This document shows positions 17,059 through 26,258 of a stretch of DNA of 64,000 bases, one piece after another. Source of the DNA: Corynebacterium sputi DSM 45148 (GTDB lineage: Bacteria > Actinomycetota > Actinomycetes > Mycobacteriales > Mycobacteriaceae); contig NZ_ATYV01000012.1 of the NCBI RefSeq assembly GCF_000427865.1, positions 1-64,000 on the forward strand, read 5' to 3'. The notes under the pieces were generated by a model. That model was not told the origin of the DNA. It ran no database searches and was given only the letters and a program-made list of their open reading frames with translations. The position numbers and the translations under genes were made by a program. Numbering within the stretch: position 1 is the stretch's first letter; each line of letters starts with the position of its first letter.

Positions 17059-19905
17059 GTGTCCGGAAAGCTTCGTGTCCATGAGCTGGCTAAGCAGCTC
17101 GGGGTCACCAGCAAGGAACTTCTCGCCGAGCTCAAAGAGCAGGGCGAGTTCGTCAAGACCGCGTCGTCGACGGTGGAAGCACCCGTCGTCCGCAAGATGA
17201 AGAAGGTGTACGCCGAGAACTCCGGCGACACCAACGCAAAGGAATCGGCTGCAAAGCCGGGCGCAGCTAAGCCGGGTCCGGCTGCTGCGAAGCCTGGCGC
17301 GGCTAAGCCGGGTCCGGCAGCCAAGCCGGTTGCGGCTGCGAAGCCGGGCGCTAAGCCCGCTTCCAAGCCGACCCCGGGCCCGCGTGCACCCAAGGAGACC
17401 CCGGCTGCTGAAGAGCAGCAGCCGGCGGCTCCGCAGGAAGCACCGAAGGCTGCTCCGGCAGCTCCGGCTACCCCGAAGCCAGCCGCAGCTAAGCCGGGCG
17501 CAAAGCCCGGTCCGGCTCCGCGTCCGCAGGGTGGAGCATCGAAGCCGGGCGCCAAGCCTGGTGCCCGTGCCCCGCGGGTCGCTAACAACCCCTTCTCTAC
17601 CGGTGGCGGTTCCGACCGCCCGGCCCCGCGCCCGTCGGCTATGCCGCGTCCGCAGGGTCGTCCCGGTGCAGCAGCCGGTAAGCCCGGCGGCGGCCCCGGC
17701 GGCAAGCCGGGCCCGCGCTCCCAGGGCGGACCTCGTCCGCAGGGCGGTCAGCGTCAGGGCGCACCCGGTAAGCCCAGTGGCACCGGTGAGCGCCGTGGCG
17801 GTCCTCGTCCCGGTGGCGCAGCAGGTGGCGGTCGTCCGTCGCCGTCGGCAATGCCGGCGTCCCCGAGCCCGGGACAGATGCCCGCTAAGTCTGCTTCCGG
17901 TGGACGCGGCGGCCGTAGCGGTGGACCCGGTGGGTCTGCCGGTGGCGGCGGACCTCGTGGTGGCCGTGGTGGCCGTCGCGGCGGTACCGCAGGTGCCTTC
18001 GGTCGTCCGGGTGGAGCACCCCGCAAGGGTCGCAAGTCGAAGCGGCAGAAGCGGAATGAATACGAGGCGCTGCGCGCACCTTCCGTCGTCGGTGGCGTGA
18101 AGCTGCCGAGCGGCCAGGGTCAGACTCTGCGTCTTGCACGCGGTGCCTCCCTGTCCGACTTCGCTGAGAAGATCGGTGCAGATCCGGCAGCATTGGTTCA
18201 GGCACTGTTCAACCTCGGTGAGATGGTCACGGCAAACGCCTCTGTCTCCGATGAGACGTTGCAGCTGCTGGGCGACGAGATGGACTACAAGGTCAACGTT
18301 GTCTCCCCGGAGGACGAGGACCGCGAGCTTCTCGAGTCCTTCGACCTACAGTTCGGTGAAGATGAGGGCGGCGATGACGATCTCGTCATCCGTCCCCCGG
18401 TGGTCACCGTCATGGGCCACGTCGACCACGGTAAGACCCGCCTTCTGGACTCGATCCGTAAGGCGAACGTCGGTGGCGGCGAGTCCGGCGGCATCACCCA
18501 GCACATCGGTGCATACCAGGTTGGCGTCGACTTCGAGGACTACGAGCGTCGGGTTACTTTCCTGGATACCCCGGGTCACGAGGCCTTCACGGCTATGCGT
18601 GCCCGTGGTGCTCAGGCAACCGATATCGCGATCCTGGTCGTCGCAGCCGACGACGGTGTCATGCCGCAGACGGTTGAGGCGATTAACCACGCCAAGGCCG
18701 CCGGTGTCCCAATCGTCGTTGCAGTCAACAAGATCGACAAGGAAGGTGCTGACCCGCAGAAGATCCGCGGCCAGCTCACCGAGTACGGTCTGACCGACGA
18801 GCAGTGGGGCGGCGACACCATGTTCGTCGACATCTCCGCTAAGCAGGGCCTGCACATTGAGGATCTGCTGGAGGCCGTTCTTCTGACGGCTGACGCAGAG
18901 CTCGATCTGCGCGCCAACCCGGAGATGGACGCACAGGGCCTCGCCATTGAGGCACACCTTGACCGCGGCCGCGGTCCGGTGGCGACCGTCATCATTCAGC
19001 GCGGTACCCTCCGCGTCGGTGATTCGATCGTCGTCGGTGATGCCTATGGTCGTGTCCGTCGAATGATCGACGAGTACGGCAACGATGTCACTGAGGCTGG
19101 TCCGGCTCGCCCGGTCCAGGTTCTCGGCTTGACCTCCGTTTGTGGTGCAGGCGATAGCCTGCTCGTGGTGAACGAGGACCGCACGGCACGTCAGATCGCT
19201 GACCGTCGTGACGCACGCCGCCGTAACGCGCTCCAGGCGCGTAACCGTAAGCGTGTCTCGCTCGACAACCTCGACGAGATCCTCAAGCAGACCAGCACCC
19301 TGAACCTCATCCTGAAGGGCGATAACGCCGGTACGGTTGAGGCTCTGGAAGAGGCGCTGCTGAAGATCGAGGTGGACGACGAGGTCCAGCTGAACATCAT
19401 TGACCGCGGTGTCGGTGCTGTGACGCAGACCAACGTTGACCTGGCATCCGCATCGGACGCTGTCATCCTTGGCTTCAACGTTCGTGCGGAGGGCAAGGCC
19501 ACCGAGCTCGCCACCGCCGAAGGTGTGGATATCCGTTACTACACGGTCATCTACCAGGCCATCGACGACATCGAGCTTGCTCTTAAGGGCATGCTTAAGC
19601 CGATCTACGAAGATCGCGATCTGGGCCGGGCCGAGATCCGCGCCATCTTCAAGGCCTCCGCAATCGGTCTCATCGCCGGTTGTATGGTCGAGTCCGGCAA
19701 GATGCGTCGTAACGCGAAGATCCGCCTCATCCGTGACGGCAACGTCATCACGGAGAGCGCAAAGATCGAGTCGTTGCGCCGTGAGAAGGACGACACGACC
19801 GAGGTCAGCGCCGGCTACGAGTGCGGTATGGTCCTGTCCTACCCGGACATCCAGGTCGGAGACTTCATCGAGGCTTACGAGCAGGTTGAGGTCCCCCGCG
19901 ACTAA
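17059..19905 (+). CDS. infB: Translation initiation factor IF-2
   Basis: 948 residues from GTG 17059 (SD GAGGAG about 6 nt upstream; the open frame starts four codons earlier). It is a GTPase that positions fMet-tRNA on the 30S subunit. The N-terminal IF2N helix bundle ([20 protein letters not shown]) is followed by some 300 residues of low-complexity Ala/Pro/Lys and Gly/Arg sequence, then a second IF2N-like segment. The G domain has GHVDHGKT (about residue 452), DTPGHEAF (about 503), NKID (about 556) and SAKQG. Domains II, III and the fMet-tRNA-binding domain IV complete it. A terminator follows at 19949-19988. Confidence 0.98.
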   Translation: MSGKLRVHELAKQLGVTSKELLAELKEQGEFVKTASSTVEAPVVRKMKKVYAENSGDTNAKESAAKPGAAKPGPAAAKPGAAKPGPAAKPVAAAKPGAKPASKPTPGPRAPKETPAAEEQQPAAPQEAPKAAPAAPATPKPAAAKPGAKPGPAPRPQGGASKPGAKPGARAPRVANNPFSTGGGSDRPAPRPSAMPRPQGRPGAAAGKPGGGPGGKPGPRSQGGPRPQGGQRQGAPGKPSGTGERRGGPRPGGAAGGGRPSPSAMPASPSPGQMPAKSASGGRGGRSGGPGGSAGGGGPRGGRGGRRGGTAGAFGRPGGAPRKGRKSKRQKRNEYEALRAPSVVGGVKLPSGQGQTLRLARGASLSDFAEKIGADPAALVQALFNLGEMVTANASVSDETLQLLGDEMDYKVNVVSPEDEDRELLESFDLQFGEDEGGDDDLVIRPPVVTVMGHVDHGKTRLLDSIRKANVGGGESGGITQHIGAYQVGVDFEDYERRVTFLDTPGHEAFTAMRARGAQATDIAILVVAADDGVMPQTVEAINHAKAAGVPIVVAVNKIDKEGADPQKIRGQLTEYGLTDEQWGGDTMFVDISAKQGLHIEDLLEAVLLTADAELDLRANPEMDAQGLAIEAHLDRGRGPVATVIIQRGTLRVGDSIVVGDAYGRVRRMIDEYGNDVTEAGPARPVQVLGLTSVCGAGDSLLVVNEDRTARQIADRRDARRRNALQARNRKRVSLDNLDEILKQTSTLNLILKGDNAGTVEALEEALLKIEVDDEVQLNIIDRGVGAVTQTNVDLASASDAVILGFNVRAEGKATELATAEGVDIRYYTVIYQAIDDIELALKGMLKPIYEDRDLGRAEIRAIFKASAIGLIAGCMVESGKMRRNAKIRLIRDGNVITESAKIESLRREKDDTTEVSAGYECGMVLSYPDIQVGDFIEAYEQVEVPRD

Positions 19906-19948
19906 TCTGTGCGCCGGAGGGTGAACCTCCAAGAACACAGGTGACTGA

Positions 19949-19988
19949 AGGCCTGTCCGATCCCATGAGAGGGGTCGGGCAGGCCTTT
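19949..19988 (+). terminator. Terminator after infB
   Basis: The stem GGCCTGTCCGATCCC/GGGGTCGGGCAGGCC (two G-U pairs) with a short loop ends in TTTGT. It separates infB from rbfA, which therefore probably has its own promoter; TAAAGT at 20012-20017 is a candidate -10. Confidence 0.7.
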
Positions 19989-20087
19989 GTCGTTCGGTAC
20001 GTTCTTACGGTTAAAGTGTGGGGTGAATGTTCATGTTCGGGGCGGTGATTAATCCGCGTCCGGACCTCGTTTCGAGGAGTGGTAGTC

Positions 20088-20531
20088 ATGGCTGATCAAG
20101 CACGTGCCCGCAAGTTGGCGAAAAGGATCCAAGAGATTGTCGCGACGGCCGTGGAGCGGGAGATCAAAGACCCCAGGTTGCAGTACGTGACGATCACCGA
20201 CTGTCGTGTCACCGGTGATCTGCATGACGCGACGATTTTTTATACCGTCCGTGGCAAGACGCTGAACGATGATCCTGACTGGGAAGAGGCCGCTGACGCC
20301 TTGGAGAGTTCCAAGGGGCTGCTGCGGAGCATCGTTGGCCGCGGCACCGGGGTGCGTTTTACCCCGACCTTGTCCTTCGAAGTGGATACCGTTCCGCAGG
20401 CCTCCGCGCATATGGAAGATCTTCTTGAGCGCACTCGCCGTCGAGATGCTGAGTTGGCAGAGGCTTCTCGCGGTGCGACCCCGTCGGGCGGAGACAATCC
20501 GTACCGCTCCGAGGACGAGGATCAGAGCTAG
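20088..20531 (+). CDS. rbfA: 30S ribosome-binding factor A
   Basis: 147 residues from ATG 20088 (GAGGAG about 10 nt upstream; GTG 20079 is less likely). It is a KH-fold factor for 16S rRNA 5'-end maturation and cold adaptation. Conserved blocks are [61 protein letters not shown] and [20 protein letters not shown]. The last base of its stop is the first base of the nrnA start (20531), indicating coupling. Confidence 0.96.
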   Translation: MADQARARKLAKRIQEIVATAVEREIKDPRLQYVTITDCRVTGDLHDATIFYTVRGKTLNDDPDWEEAADALESSKGLLRSIVGRGTGVRFTPTLSFEVDTVPQASAHMEDLLERTRRRDAELAEASRGATPSGGDNPYRSEDEDQS

Positions 20532-21574
20532 TGGCGGTCGACACCCCGCAGACGACCGTCCCGCCGCAGCAGGCGATCAGCCGAAAGATGTCTGCGGCAT
20601 TCGAGAAGGTGTCGAATGCGCTCGCAGAGACCGAGGTCGCTGTGGTCGTTTGCCATGTGCATCCTGATGCAGATGCGGTCGGATCGGCCTCTGCAATGGT
20701 GATGGCGCTGCGTCAGCGTGGCATCCGAGCGGTGTGGACCTACGGGGAGACGGACGCACCGAGCAAGTCCTTGCTCACGATTCCTGGTTGGGACGCGTTT
20801 GTTCCTATGGACGAGCTGCCGGAGGACATCCGGATCGACACGTGGATCGCCGTCGATTGCGCTTCCACGCAGCGCCTCGGTGCGCTGGCTGACCGGATGG
20901 TTTCTGCTGACCGCCTCGTCGTTATCGATCATCATGATTCGAACGAGAACTTCGGTGACATCAACATGGTTGACGTCGAGGCGGAGTCCACGACCATGCT
21001 CCTGCTCGACTTCTTCGAGGTCTGGGGTGTGAAGCTCACCCCGGATATGGCGCATGCGCTCTATGCAGGGCTGTTGACTGACACGGTCCGTTTCCAGTTT
21101 GGCCGTCCGCGGATGCACCTCGCGGCGGCGAAGCTTCTGGGTAGGGGCCCGGATCCGCGTTTGATCGGTGAGCAGTTGACCGGTGGACACCCCTTTGAGT
21201 TCCTTCCCTTCGTTGGCGCGGTGTTCTCTACAGCGGAGTTCGCTCCCGAGTGGGGAGGTGGTGCTGGACTGGTTCACGTCACCGTGTCCAATGAGACGAT
21301 GAAGTCTGTCGGACATGACGAGGTCGAGGCGGTCGTAAACATCGTCCGGACCACGACCTCAGGCGATGTGACGGTGGTGCTGAAGGAGTACGAGCCGAAC
21401 TACTGGACTTTGTCGCTGCGTTCGACCAAGGACATCGACGTATCTCAGGTTGCTGGATTCCTCGGCGGTGGCGGCCACATCAGGGCCGCTGGCTGCAGCG
21501 TTGAGGGGACCCGTGAGGATGTCCTCGCCGCCCTACAGTCGGCATCGGAAACTGCCATCGCTTCCCGACGGTGA
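20531..21574 (+). CDS. nrnA: DHH/DHHA1 phosphoesterase (NrnA: nanoRNase / pAp phosphatase type)
   Basis: 347 residues. The DHH domain carries CHVHPDADAVGSA (about residue 43), the DCASTQRLG region and VVIDHHDSN (the DHH signature, about residue 135). The C-terminal DHHA1 domain has GGGGHIRAAGCSVEGTRED. The family degrades oligoribonucleotides and dephosphorylates 3'-phosphoadenosine-5'-phosphate; mycobacterial homologues also act on cyclic dinucleotide products. Start GTG 20531 overlaps the rbfA stop. The dinF start overlaps this gene's stop by 4 bases, so rbfA-nrnA-dinF form one operon. Confidence 0.92.
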   Translation: MAVDTPQTTVPPQQAISRKMSAAFEKVSNALAETEVAVVVCHVHPDADAVGSASAMVMALRQRGIRAVWTYGETDAPSKSLLTIPGWDAFVPMDELPEDIRIDTWIAVDCASTQRLGALADRMVSADRLVVIDHHDSNENFGDINMVDVEAESTTMLLLDFFEVWGVKLTPDMAHALYAGLLTDTVRFQFGRPRMHLAAAKLLGRGPDPRLIGEQLTGGHPFEFLPFVGAVFSTAEFAPEWGGGAGLVHVTVSNETMKSVGHDEVEAVVNIVRTTTSGDVTVVLKEYEPNYWTLSLRSTKDIDVSQVAGFLGGGGHIRAAGCSVEGTREDVLAALQSASETAIASRR

Positions 21575-22881
21575 CTTCTCCCGACTCCTACAACCGGGTC
21601 ACACCGGGACGAATTCTCGGTCTTGCACTTCCAGCTCTGGGCGTGTTGACCGCGGTCCCGCTGTATCTCCTGTTGGATACTGCTGTGATCGGCCGTCTGG
21701 GCGCAACCGATCTAGCAGCCTTGGCGGCAGGCGCGACCATCCTCGCGGTGGTTACGACCGACCTGACCTTTCTCGCTTATGGCACCACCGCGCGTGCATC
21801 ACGGGCATTTGGCCGTGGCGACATGCCAGGGGTTGTTCGCGAAGGAGTCCAAGCCACCTGGGTGGCGATTGGCGTCGGCTCGATTCTGTTCTTGCTCATC
21901 CAATTATTCGGCCACGTGCTGACTCGGTGGATTGCGCCAGCGGACGGCGTCGGTGCTGCTGCTGCGTCGTGGTTACAGGTCGCTGGGCTAGGTATCCCAC
22001 TGGCGCTGATCTCTCAGGCCGGCAACGGCTGGATGCGTGGACTACAGGACACTCGGCGCCCGCTCCTTTTCGTTCTCGCTGGAGTAATTCCCTCTGCGCT
22101 CACGGTCGTGCCTTTAGTTTTGATGTTTGGACTGGTCGGATCCGCATGGTCCAACGTTCTTGGACAGTCGATCACCGCACTGTTCTTCCTCTTTGTTCTC
22201 GCCCGTGAAGCGAAGCGCCGGGACGTATCGCTTCGGCCGGATTTCCCCTTGATCAAGGCGCAGTTGGTACTCGGTCGCGATCTCATCCTTCGATCCGCCG
22301 CCTTTCAGATTGCCTTCCTGTCGGCTGCGGCGGTGGCCGGGCGAATGGGAGCGCCGTCGTTGGCCGGACACCAGGTGCAGCTCCAACTGTGGAGCTTCCT
22401 GACCCTGGTGCTGGATTCGTTGGCAATTGCCGCGCAGATTCTCGTAGGTGCGGCACTCGGGGCAGGTTCGGCTGCTACCGCAAGATATGCCGGACGCAAG
22501 GTCATTCTCTGGTCGATGATCTTTTCTCTGGTTCTCGCAGCAGTTTTTGCAGCGGGGCACTCGTTGATCCCGCGCATGTTTACCAACGATCAGTCAGTCC
22601 TCGAGGTGCTTGGAGCCGGCCCCTGGTGGCTGCTGGTGCTCTTGATCCCTATCGGCGGAGTTGTCTTTGCGATTGATGGGGTCTTGTTAGGAGCTGGGGA
22701 TGCCGCGTTTCTTCGAAATGCGACGATCCTCTCAGTCGTAACTGGGTTCCTGCCACCGGTGTGGATGTCCTACGTCTTCGATTGGGGACTAACCGGTATT
22801 TGGTGGGGGTTGGTCCTCATGCTGGTAGTTCGTTGTGCCGCAGTTGTTCTGAGGTACCGAGGTGACGCGTGGATCAAGTGA
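21571..22881 (+). CDS. dinF: MATE family efflux transporter (DinF type)
   Basis: 436 residues with 12 predicted membrane segments in two similar halves (ILGLALPALGVLTAVPLYLL near residue 14; IAFLSAAAVAGRMGAPSLAG in the second half). The conserved first-half motif DTAVIGRLGATDLAALAAG identifies the MATE/DinF group, which exports cationic or bile-acid-like compounds using a Na+ or H+ gradient. The actual substrate is unknown. It starts at GTG 21571 inside the nrnA end, the same arrangement as in mycobacteria. Confidence 0.9.
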   Translation: MTSPDSYNRVTPGRILGLALPALGVLTAVPLYLLLDTAVIGRLGATDLAALAAGATILAVVTTDLTFLAYGTTARASRAFGRGDMPGVVREGVQATWVAIGVGSILFLLIQLFGHVLTRWIAPADGVGAAAASWLQVAGLGIPLALISQAGNGWMRGLQDTRRPLLFVLAGVIPSALTVVPLVLMFGLVGSAWSNVLGQSITALFFLFVLAREAKRRDVSLRPDFPLIKAQLVLGRDLILRSAAFQIAFLSAAAVAGRMGAPSLAGHQVQLQLWSFLTLVLDSLAIAAQILVGAALGAGSAATARYAGRKVILWSMIFSLVLAAVFAAGHSLIPRMFTNDQSVLEVLGAGPWWLLVLLIPIGGVVFAIDGVLLGAGDAAFLRNATILSVVTGFLPPVWMSYVFDWGLTGIWWGLVLMLVVRCAAVVLRYRGDAWIK

Positions 22882-22911
22882 ACGGTGTTATGGTAGGCCT
22901 TAGCGCATTTT

Positions 22912-22927
22912 AGTGATCTGCATCACG
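22912..22927 (+). promoter_or_regulatory. CRP/GlxR-type operator upstream of pptH
   Basis: AGTGATCTGCATCACG contains the full GTGA-N6-TCAC core of the cAMP-receptor family (corynebacterial GlxR consensus TGTGA-N6-TCACA; only the outermost bases differ). It lies about 30-45 bases upstream of the candidate -10 elements TATTCT (22935) and TATTAT (22954), a position compatible with activation. Confidence 0.5.
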
Positions 22928-23017
22928 GGGCTGCTATTCTGCGGCCGAACTGTTATTATTCCGTGATTATAGGCGTGTGCTGAGAACGAATTCGACCGAC
23001 GATCCATGGAGGCCCTT

Positions 23018-23827
23018 GTGACGGAAACCGACCGTCCGACGGTGTTATGGGCTGTTGCGGACCTCCACGTGGCGAACCGTGACAACCGGAACATCGTCGA
23101 ACGTCTGGTTCCGCCGAATCCGGATGATTGGCTCATCGTTGCAGGGGACGTTGCGGAACGCCCCGAGCTCATCTTGGACACCCTCCGGTCGTTGTCTGAA
23201 CGCTACGCACAGGTGATTTGGGTGCCTGGCAACCATGACCTTTTCTGCCGTGGCACAGACGAGATCACTGGGGAGGCTCGTTACTGGCAGCTCATCGAAG
23301 GCTGTCGGTCCATGGGGGTTCTCACCCCGGAAGACCCATATCCGGAGTTTGGCGGAGTGACGGTGTGTCCGTTGTTCGTGCTCTATGACTACTCATGGCG
23401 TGATCAGTCCATGACCGTCGACGAGGCGGTGAACTACGCAGTAGAGCAGCAGATGATCTTCACTGACGAGTTCGCCATCAAGCCGTTCGAGGACCCGATC
23501 CTGTGGTGCCGGCGTCGCTTGGATTGCACAGTCCGGAGGCTGTCCCGTGTCGAAGGTCCGACGATTCTCATCAACCACTGGCCCCTTATCCGGGAGCCGG
23601 TAAACGCGATGGCGTTCCCCACCCTCGGGATGTGGTGCGGGACGAGGCACACGGAGGACTGGCCCCAGCGTTACCGCGCAGAGGCAGTCGTCTATGGGCA
23701 CCTGCACATCCCGGACGACAGGATGTATGACGGAGTCCGTCACATCGAAGCGTCACTCGGATATCCCAGGGAATGGCGGCGTCTGCCGTCCGACCGCACA
23801 TGGCCGGTATCGGTCAAGGAGGTTTAA
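23018..23827 (+). CDS. pptH: Metallophosphoesterase, PptH-like (phosphopantetheinyl hydrolase)
   Basis: 269 residues from GTG 23018, which has GGAGG 7 nt upstream (ATG 23006 would place the SD inside the gene). It is a calcineurin-type phosphoesterase with all metal-binding motifs: DLHVANRDN (D-x-H, about residue 14), VAGDVAERPE (GD), VPGNHDLF (GNHD), INHWPL and YGHLHIPDD. In Mycobacterium tuberculosis the adjacent pair pptH-pptT encodes enzymes that remove and add 4'-phosphopantetheine on carrier proteins. The same order and a 1-base overlap with pptT here make the same role likely. Confidence 0.82.
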   Translation: MTETDRPTVLWAVADLHVANRDNRNIVERLVPPNPDDWLIVAGDVAERPELILDTLRSLSERYAQVIWVPGNHDLFCRGTDEITGEARYWQLIEGCRSMGVLTPEDPYPEFGGVTVCPLFVLYDYSWRDQSMTVDEAVNYAVEQQMIFTDEFAIKPFEDPILWCRRRLDCTVRRLSRVEGPTILINHWPLIREPVNAMAFPTLGMWCGTRHTEDWPQRYRAEAVVYGHLHIPDDRMYDGVRHIEASLGYPREWRRLPSDRTWPVSVKEV

Positions 23828-24477
23828 TGTCTGTGCTCACCAAGTCAATGCTTCCCGTTGAATCCGCCTTCCATCAGATGCGGACTAACGGAGTTGATCT
23901 GAGCAACTACAACGGTCTCCAGGAATCGGAGAAGGCGCTGGTCTCCGGTGCCATCGATTCTCGGAAGGCTGAGTTTGGCGACGCCCGCACCTGCGCGCAC
24001 TCTGCCATTGCGGAACTCACCGGAGCCCCATCGCTGACGCCGATTCTGCGCGGCCGACGTGGGATGCCGGTGTGGCCGGAGCCGGTGATCGGCTCGATGA
24101 CCCACACCGATGGATTCCGAGCTGCCGTCGTGTCGCCGCGCTCTCTGGTGCGGAGCATCGGCATCGACGCAGAACTGGCACAGCCGCTTCCGGCAGGAGT
24201 GGTGGATTCCATCTCGACGCCGCAGGAGCGCAAGGCACTCAAGTCCTGGGGAGCGGACTTCGGAAGCCGGCTGCTCTTCTGCGCCAAGGAAGCCACCTAC
24301 AAGGCGTGGTACCCGGTGACAGGCAAGTGGCTCGGTTTCGAAGACGCTCAGGTGGATCTCCACCCGGATGGAACCTTCATCTCGTACATTCTCTTGCGGC
24401 CGACCATGATCCACTTCATTGAAGGCAACTGGAGTGTTGAAGACGGTTACGTTATCGCCACTGCCGTGGTGCGTTAG
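23827..24477 (+). CDS. pptT: 4'-phosphopantetheinyl transferase (PptT/EntD type)
   Basis: 216 residues from ATG 23827 (AAGGAGG 5 nt upstream; TAATG overlap with pptH). The enzyme moves 4'-phosphopantetheine from CoA to carrier proteins needed for fatty-acid, mycolate or non-ribosomal peptide synthesis. The EntD-like N-terminal helix region and GRRGMPVWPEPVIGSMTHTD precede the Mg2+-binding SIGIDAEL (about residue 113) and the signature FCAKEATYKAWYPVTGKWLG (about residue 154). The length matches the family. In mycobacteria truB follows directly; here the phosphonate island intervenes. Confidence 0.9.
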   Translation: MSVLTKSMLPVESAFHQMRTNGVDLSNYNGLQESEKALVSGAIDSRKAEFGDARTCAHSAIAELTGAPSLTPILRGRRGMPVWPEPVIGSMTHTDGFRAAVVSPRSLVRSIGIDAELAQPLPAGVVDSISTPQERKALKSWGADFGSRLLFCAKEATYKAWYPVTGKWLGFEDAQVDLHPDGTFISYILLRPTMIHFIEGNWSVEDGYVIATAVVR

Positions 24478-24500
24478 CCGGATCATCGTCACCGGCAACG

Positions 24501-25382
24501 ATGGTGAACGGTGGGGTGGAACCCCGTACCGTCGTTAGTACGAAGTTGGTCATATCTGGCAGGTATCGGTCGTCGGAATCCTCGCAGTCGCTCGCTGGTT
24601 CCTTCGAGAACGTAGTGCAGGTAATTGAGCAGGCGACCGGCAAGACCGTCGAATTTCAGTCCGCCTCTGACTACGCCTCAGTCATCGAGGGTCAGCGCGC
24701 CGGCCAGATTGATATCGTGTCCTACGGTCCGTTCTCCTACGTCATCGCAAAAGACAGTGATGTCGATCTAGAGGCAGTCGTCGCCCCGGTGAATGCCGAA
24801 GATGAATCCCCGTCCTACACCGCGCTTGCGTACGTCAAGCAGGGCTCGGACATCTCCAGCTTGGAAGATGCAAAGGGTAAGAAGGTCTGCTTCGTCGAGG
24901 CCGCTTCCACGTCCGGGTACCTGTTCCCGTCCGAAGGGCTGATGGAGGCCGGACTGAACCCGGAAACCGACATTGAACCTGTGATGGCCGGAGGTCACGA
25001 CGCGTCCTTGCTGGCATTGGAATCTGGCCAGTGCGAGATTGCCTTTGCCCATGATGCGATGCTGCCGACGCTGGAGCGCACCGGCCAGATCCAGGAAGGT
25101 GCCCTGGAGCCGGTGTGGGAGTCAGCCGGAATCACTGAAGATCCGATCGCGCTGAACCTGTCGACTTTGGATCCCGAAGACGTCGATGCGATCACCACCG
25201 CCATGCGCGAGCGTGCCAACAAAGAGGCAATGGTCGAGGACGGTATCTGTGACTCCGTCGACGATTGCATTCTTCCGGAGGAGACCGAGTGGGGCTACGT
25301 GTCGGTAGCTGACTCTGACTATGACTCGATTCGCGAGGTATGCGAGGCCACTGCGGCTGACGCATGCCGGAGCGTCGGGTAA
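24501..25382 (+). CDS. phnD: PhnD-like phosphonate/phosphate ABC substrate-binding protein lacking a signal peptide
   Basis: 293 residues. Nearly the whole mature PhnD fold is present: SSESSQSLAGSFENVV, ATGKTVEFQSASDYASVIEG, RAGQIDIVSYGPFSYVIA, KVCFVEAASTSGYLFPS, GGHDASLLALESGQCEIAFA and a C-terminal domain with two Cys pairs. Such proteins normally begin with a lipoprotein signal of 20-30 residues, but here the frame starts MVNGGVEPRTVV and no hydrophobic stretch or lipobox is found in any of the three frames between the pptT stop and this gene. No Shine-Dalgarno precedes ATG 24501. The protein would stay in the cytosol, where an importer binding protein cannot work. The 5' end is probably deleted, which makes this a candidate pseudogene. 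Confidence 0.7.
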   Translation: MVNGGVEPRTVVSTKLVISGRYRSSESSQSLAGSFENVVQVIEQATGKTVEFQSASDYASVIEGQRAGQIDIVSYGPFSYVIAKDSDVDLEAVVAPVNAEDESPSYTALAYVKQGSDISSLEDAKGKKVCFVEAASTSGYLFPSEGLMEAGLNPETDIEPVMAGGHDASLLALESGQCEIAFAHDAMLPTLERTGQIQEGALEPVWESAGITEDPIALNLSTLDPEDVDAITTAMRERANKEAMVEDGICDSVDDCILPEETEWGYVSVADSDYDSIREVCEATAADACRSVG

Positions 25383-25409
25383 CCGGCCCGAGGAACTGGA
25401 GACGACAAC

Positions 25410-26258
25410 ATGAACGTTCAGCACAACCCGGACCGCATGACCCCTGAACTGCAGCGAGAGCTCGACGCCATTTACGCGGTGCAGCTTCGCCACGTCACCA
25501 AGGAGTTTCCGGGAGGAGTGAAGGGGCTTGACGACGTCAACGTCGGTTTCCGTACCTGTGAGACCACCGTTTTGCTCAGATTGTCCGGATCTGGAAAGTC
25601 CACCTTGTTGCGGCACCTCAACGGTCTGCATACCGCGACAGAGGGCACGATCCGAGTGCTCGGCGAGGATCTTGGCGCCACGGACCGGAAGGCACTGCGC
25701 GAACTGCGCCGGGACATTGCCGTGATCTTCCAACACTTCAATCTCATAGGCCCCATGTCGGTCCTAGAGAATGTCTGCACCGGCCGACTCGGATCACTAC
25801 GTGGGCCGCGGCTAAGCCTGTTGATGTACCCGAAGTCGGTGCGGGAAGAAGCCCTCACTCAGCTGGATCGGGTTGGGCTGGCAGACAAGGCGTACCAGAG
25901 GGCGGACACTCTCTCCGGAGGGCAGCAGCAGAGAGTCGCCATTGCCCGTGCGCTAATGCAAAAGCCCCGGATCTTGCTTGCCGACGAGCCGGTCGCCTCC
26001 CTCGACCCGGTGAGTTCCCTGCAGGTGATGAACCTGCTGCGGGAGATCTCTGTCGAAGACAACCTCACGGTCATCGCCTCGTTGCACCAGGTGCAGTTGG
26101 CGATCGATTTCGCTGACCGGATCGTCGGGCTGCGCTCGGGTGAAGTAGTGTTCGACCGGAACACCGGCGACATCGATGCCACTGAAGCGAGCCGAATCTA
26201 TGAATCCGTCGCCGGCACCCGCGAGAGCGTCGACGAGGTTCAGGTGGAGCGCCGATGA
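25410..26258 (+). CDS. phnC: PhnC-like ABC transporter ATPase with altered Walker A
   Basis: 282 residues. ABC ATPase of the phosphonate group with Q-loop VIFQHFNLIGPMSVLENV, signature [15 protein letters not shown], Walker B ILLADEPVASLDP and switch His in ASLHQVQLA. The Walker A region reads [20 protein letters not shown]: the first glycine of GxxGxGK[ST] is Arg (codon AGA at 25578-25580; a single G-to-A change from GGA). That residue contacts the nucleotide phosphates and is essentially invariant in the family, so activity is doubtful. SD GGAG and ATG 25410 are normal. The stop overlaps the phnE start (ATGA, 26255). Confidence 0.85.
   Translation: MNVQHNPDRMTPELQRELDAIYAVQLRHVTKEFPGGVKGLDDVNVGFRTCETTVLLRLSGSGKSTLLRHLNGLHTATEGTIRVLGEDLGATDRKALRELRRDIAVIFQHFNLIGPMSVLENVCTGRLGSLRGPRLSLLMYPKSVREEALTQLDRVGLADKAYQRADTLSGGQQQRVAIARALMQKPRILLADEPVASLDPVSSLQVMNLLREISVEDNLTVIASLHQVQLAIDFADRIVGLRSGEVVFDRNTGDIDATEASRIYESVAGTRESVDEVQVERR

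Noticed and set aside
17260..18050. Repeated GC-rich units as a possible tandem repeat or CRISPR-like array
   Set aside because: They are the imperfect codon repeats encoding the Ala/Pro/Lys and Gly/Arg-rich IF-2 N-terminus, with no regular spacers.
18346..19938. 530-codon minus-strand ORF opposite infB
   Set aside because: Mirror of the IF-2 G domain region; no Shine-Dalgarno or family motifs.
23773..23826. Upstream extension of pptT
   Set aside because: A strong SD and TAATG coupling mark ATG 23827; the extension lies within pptH.
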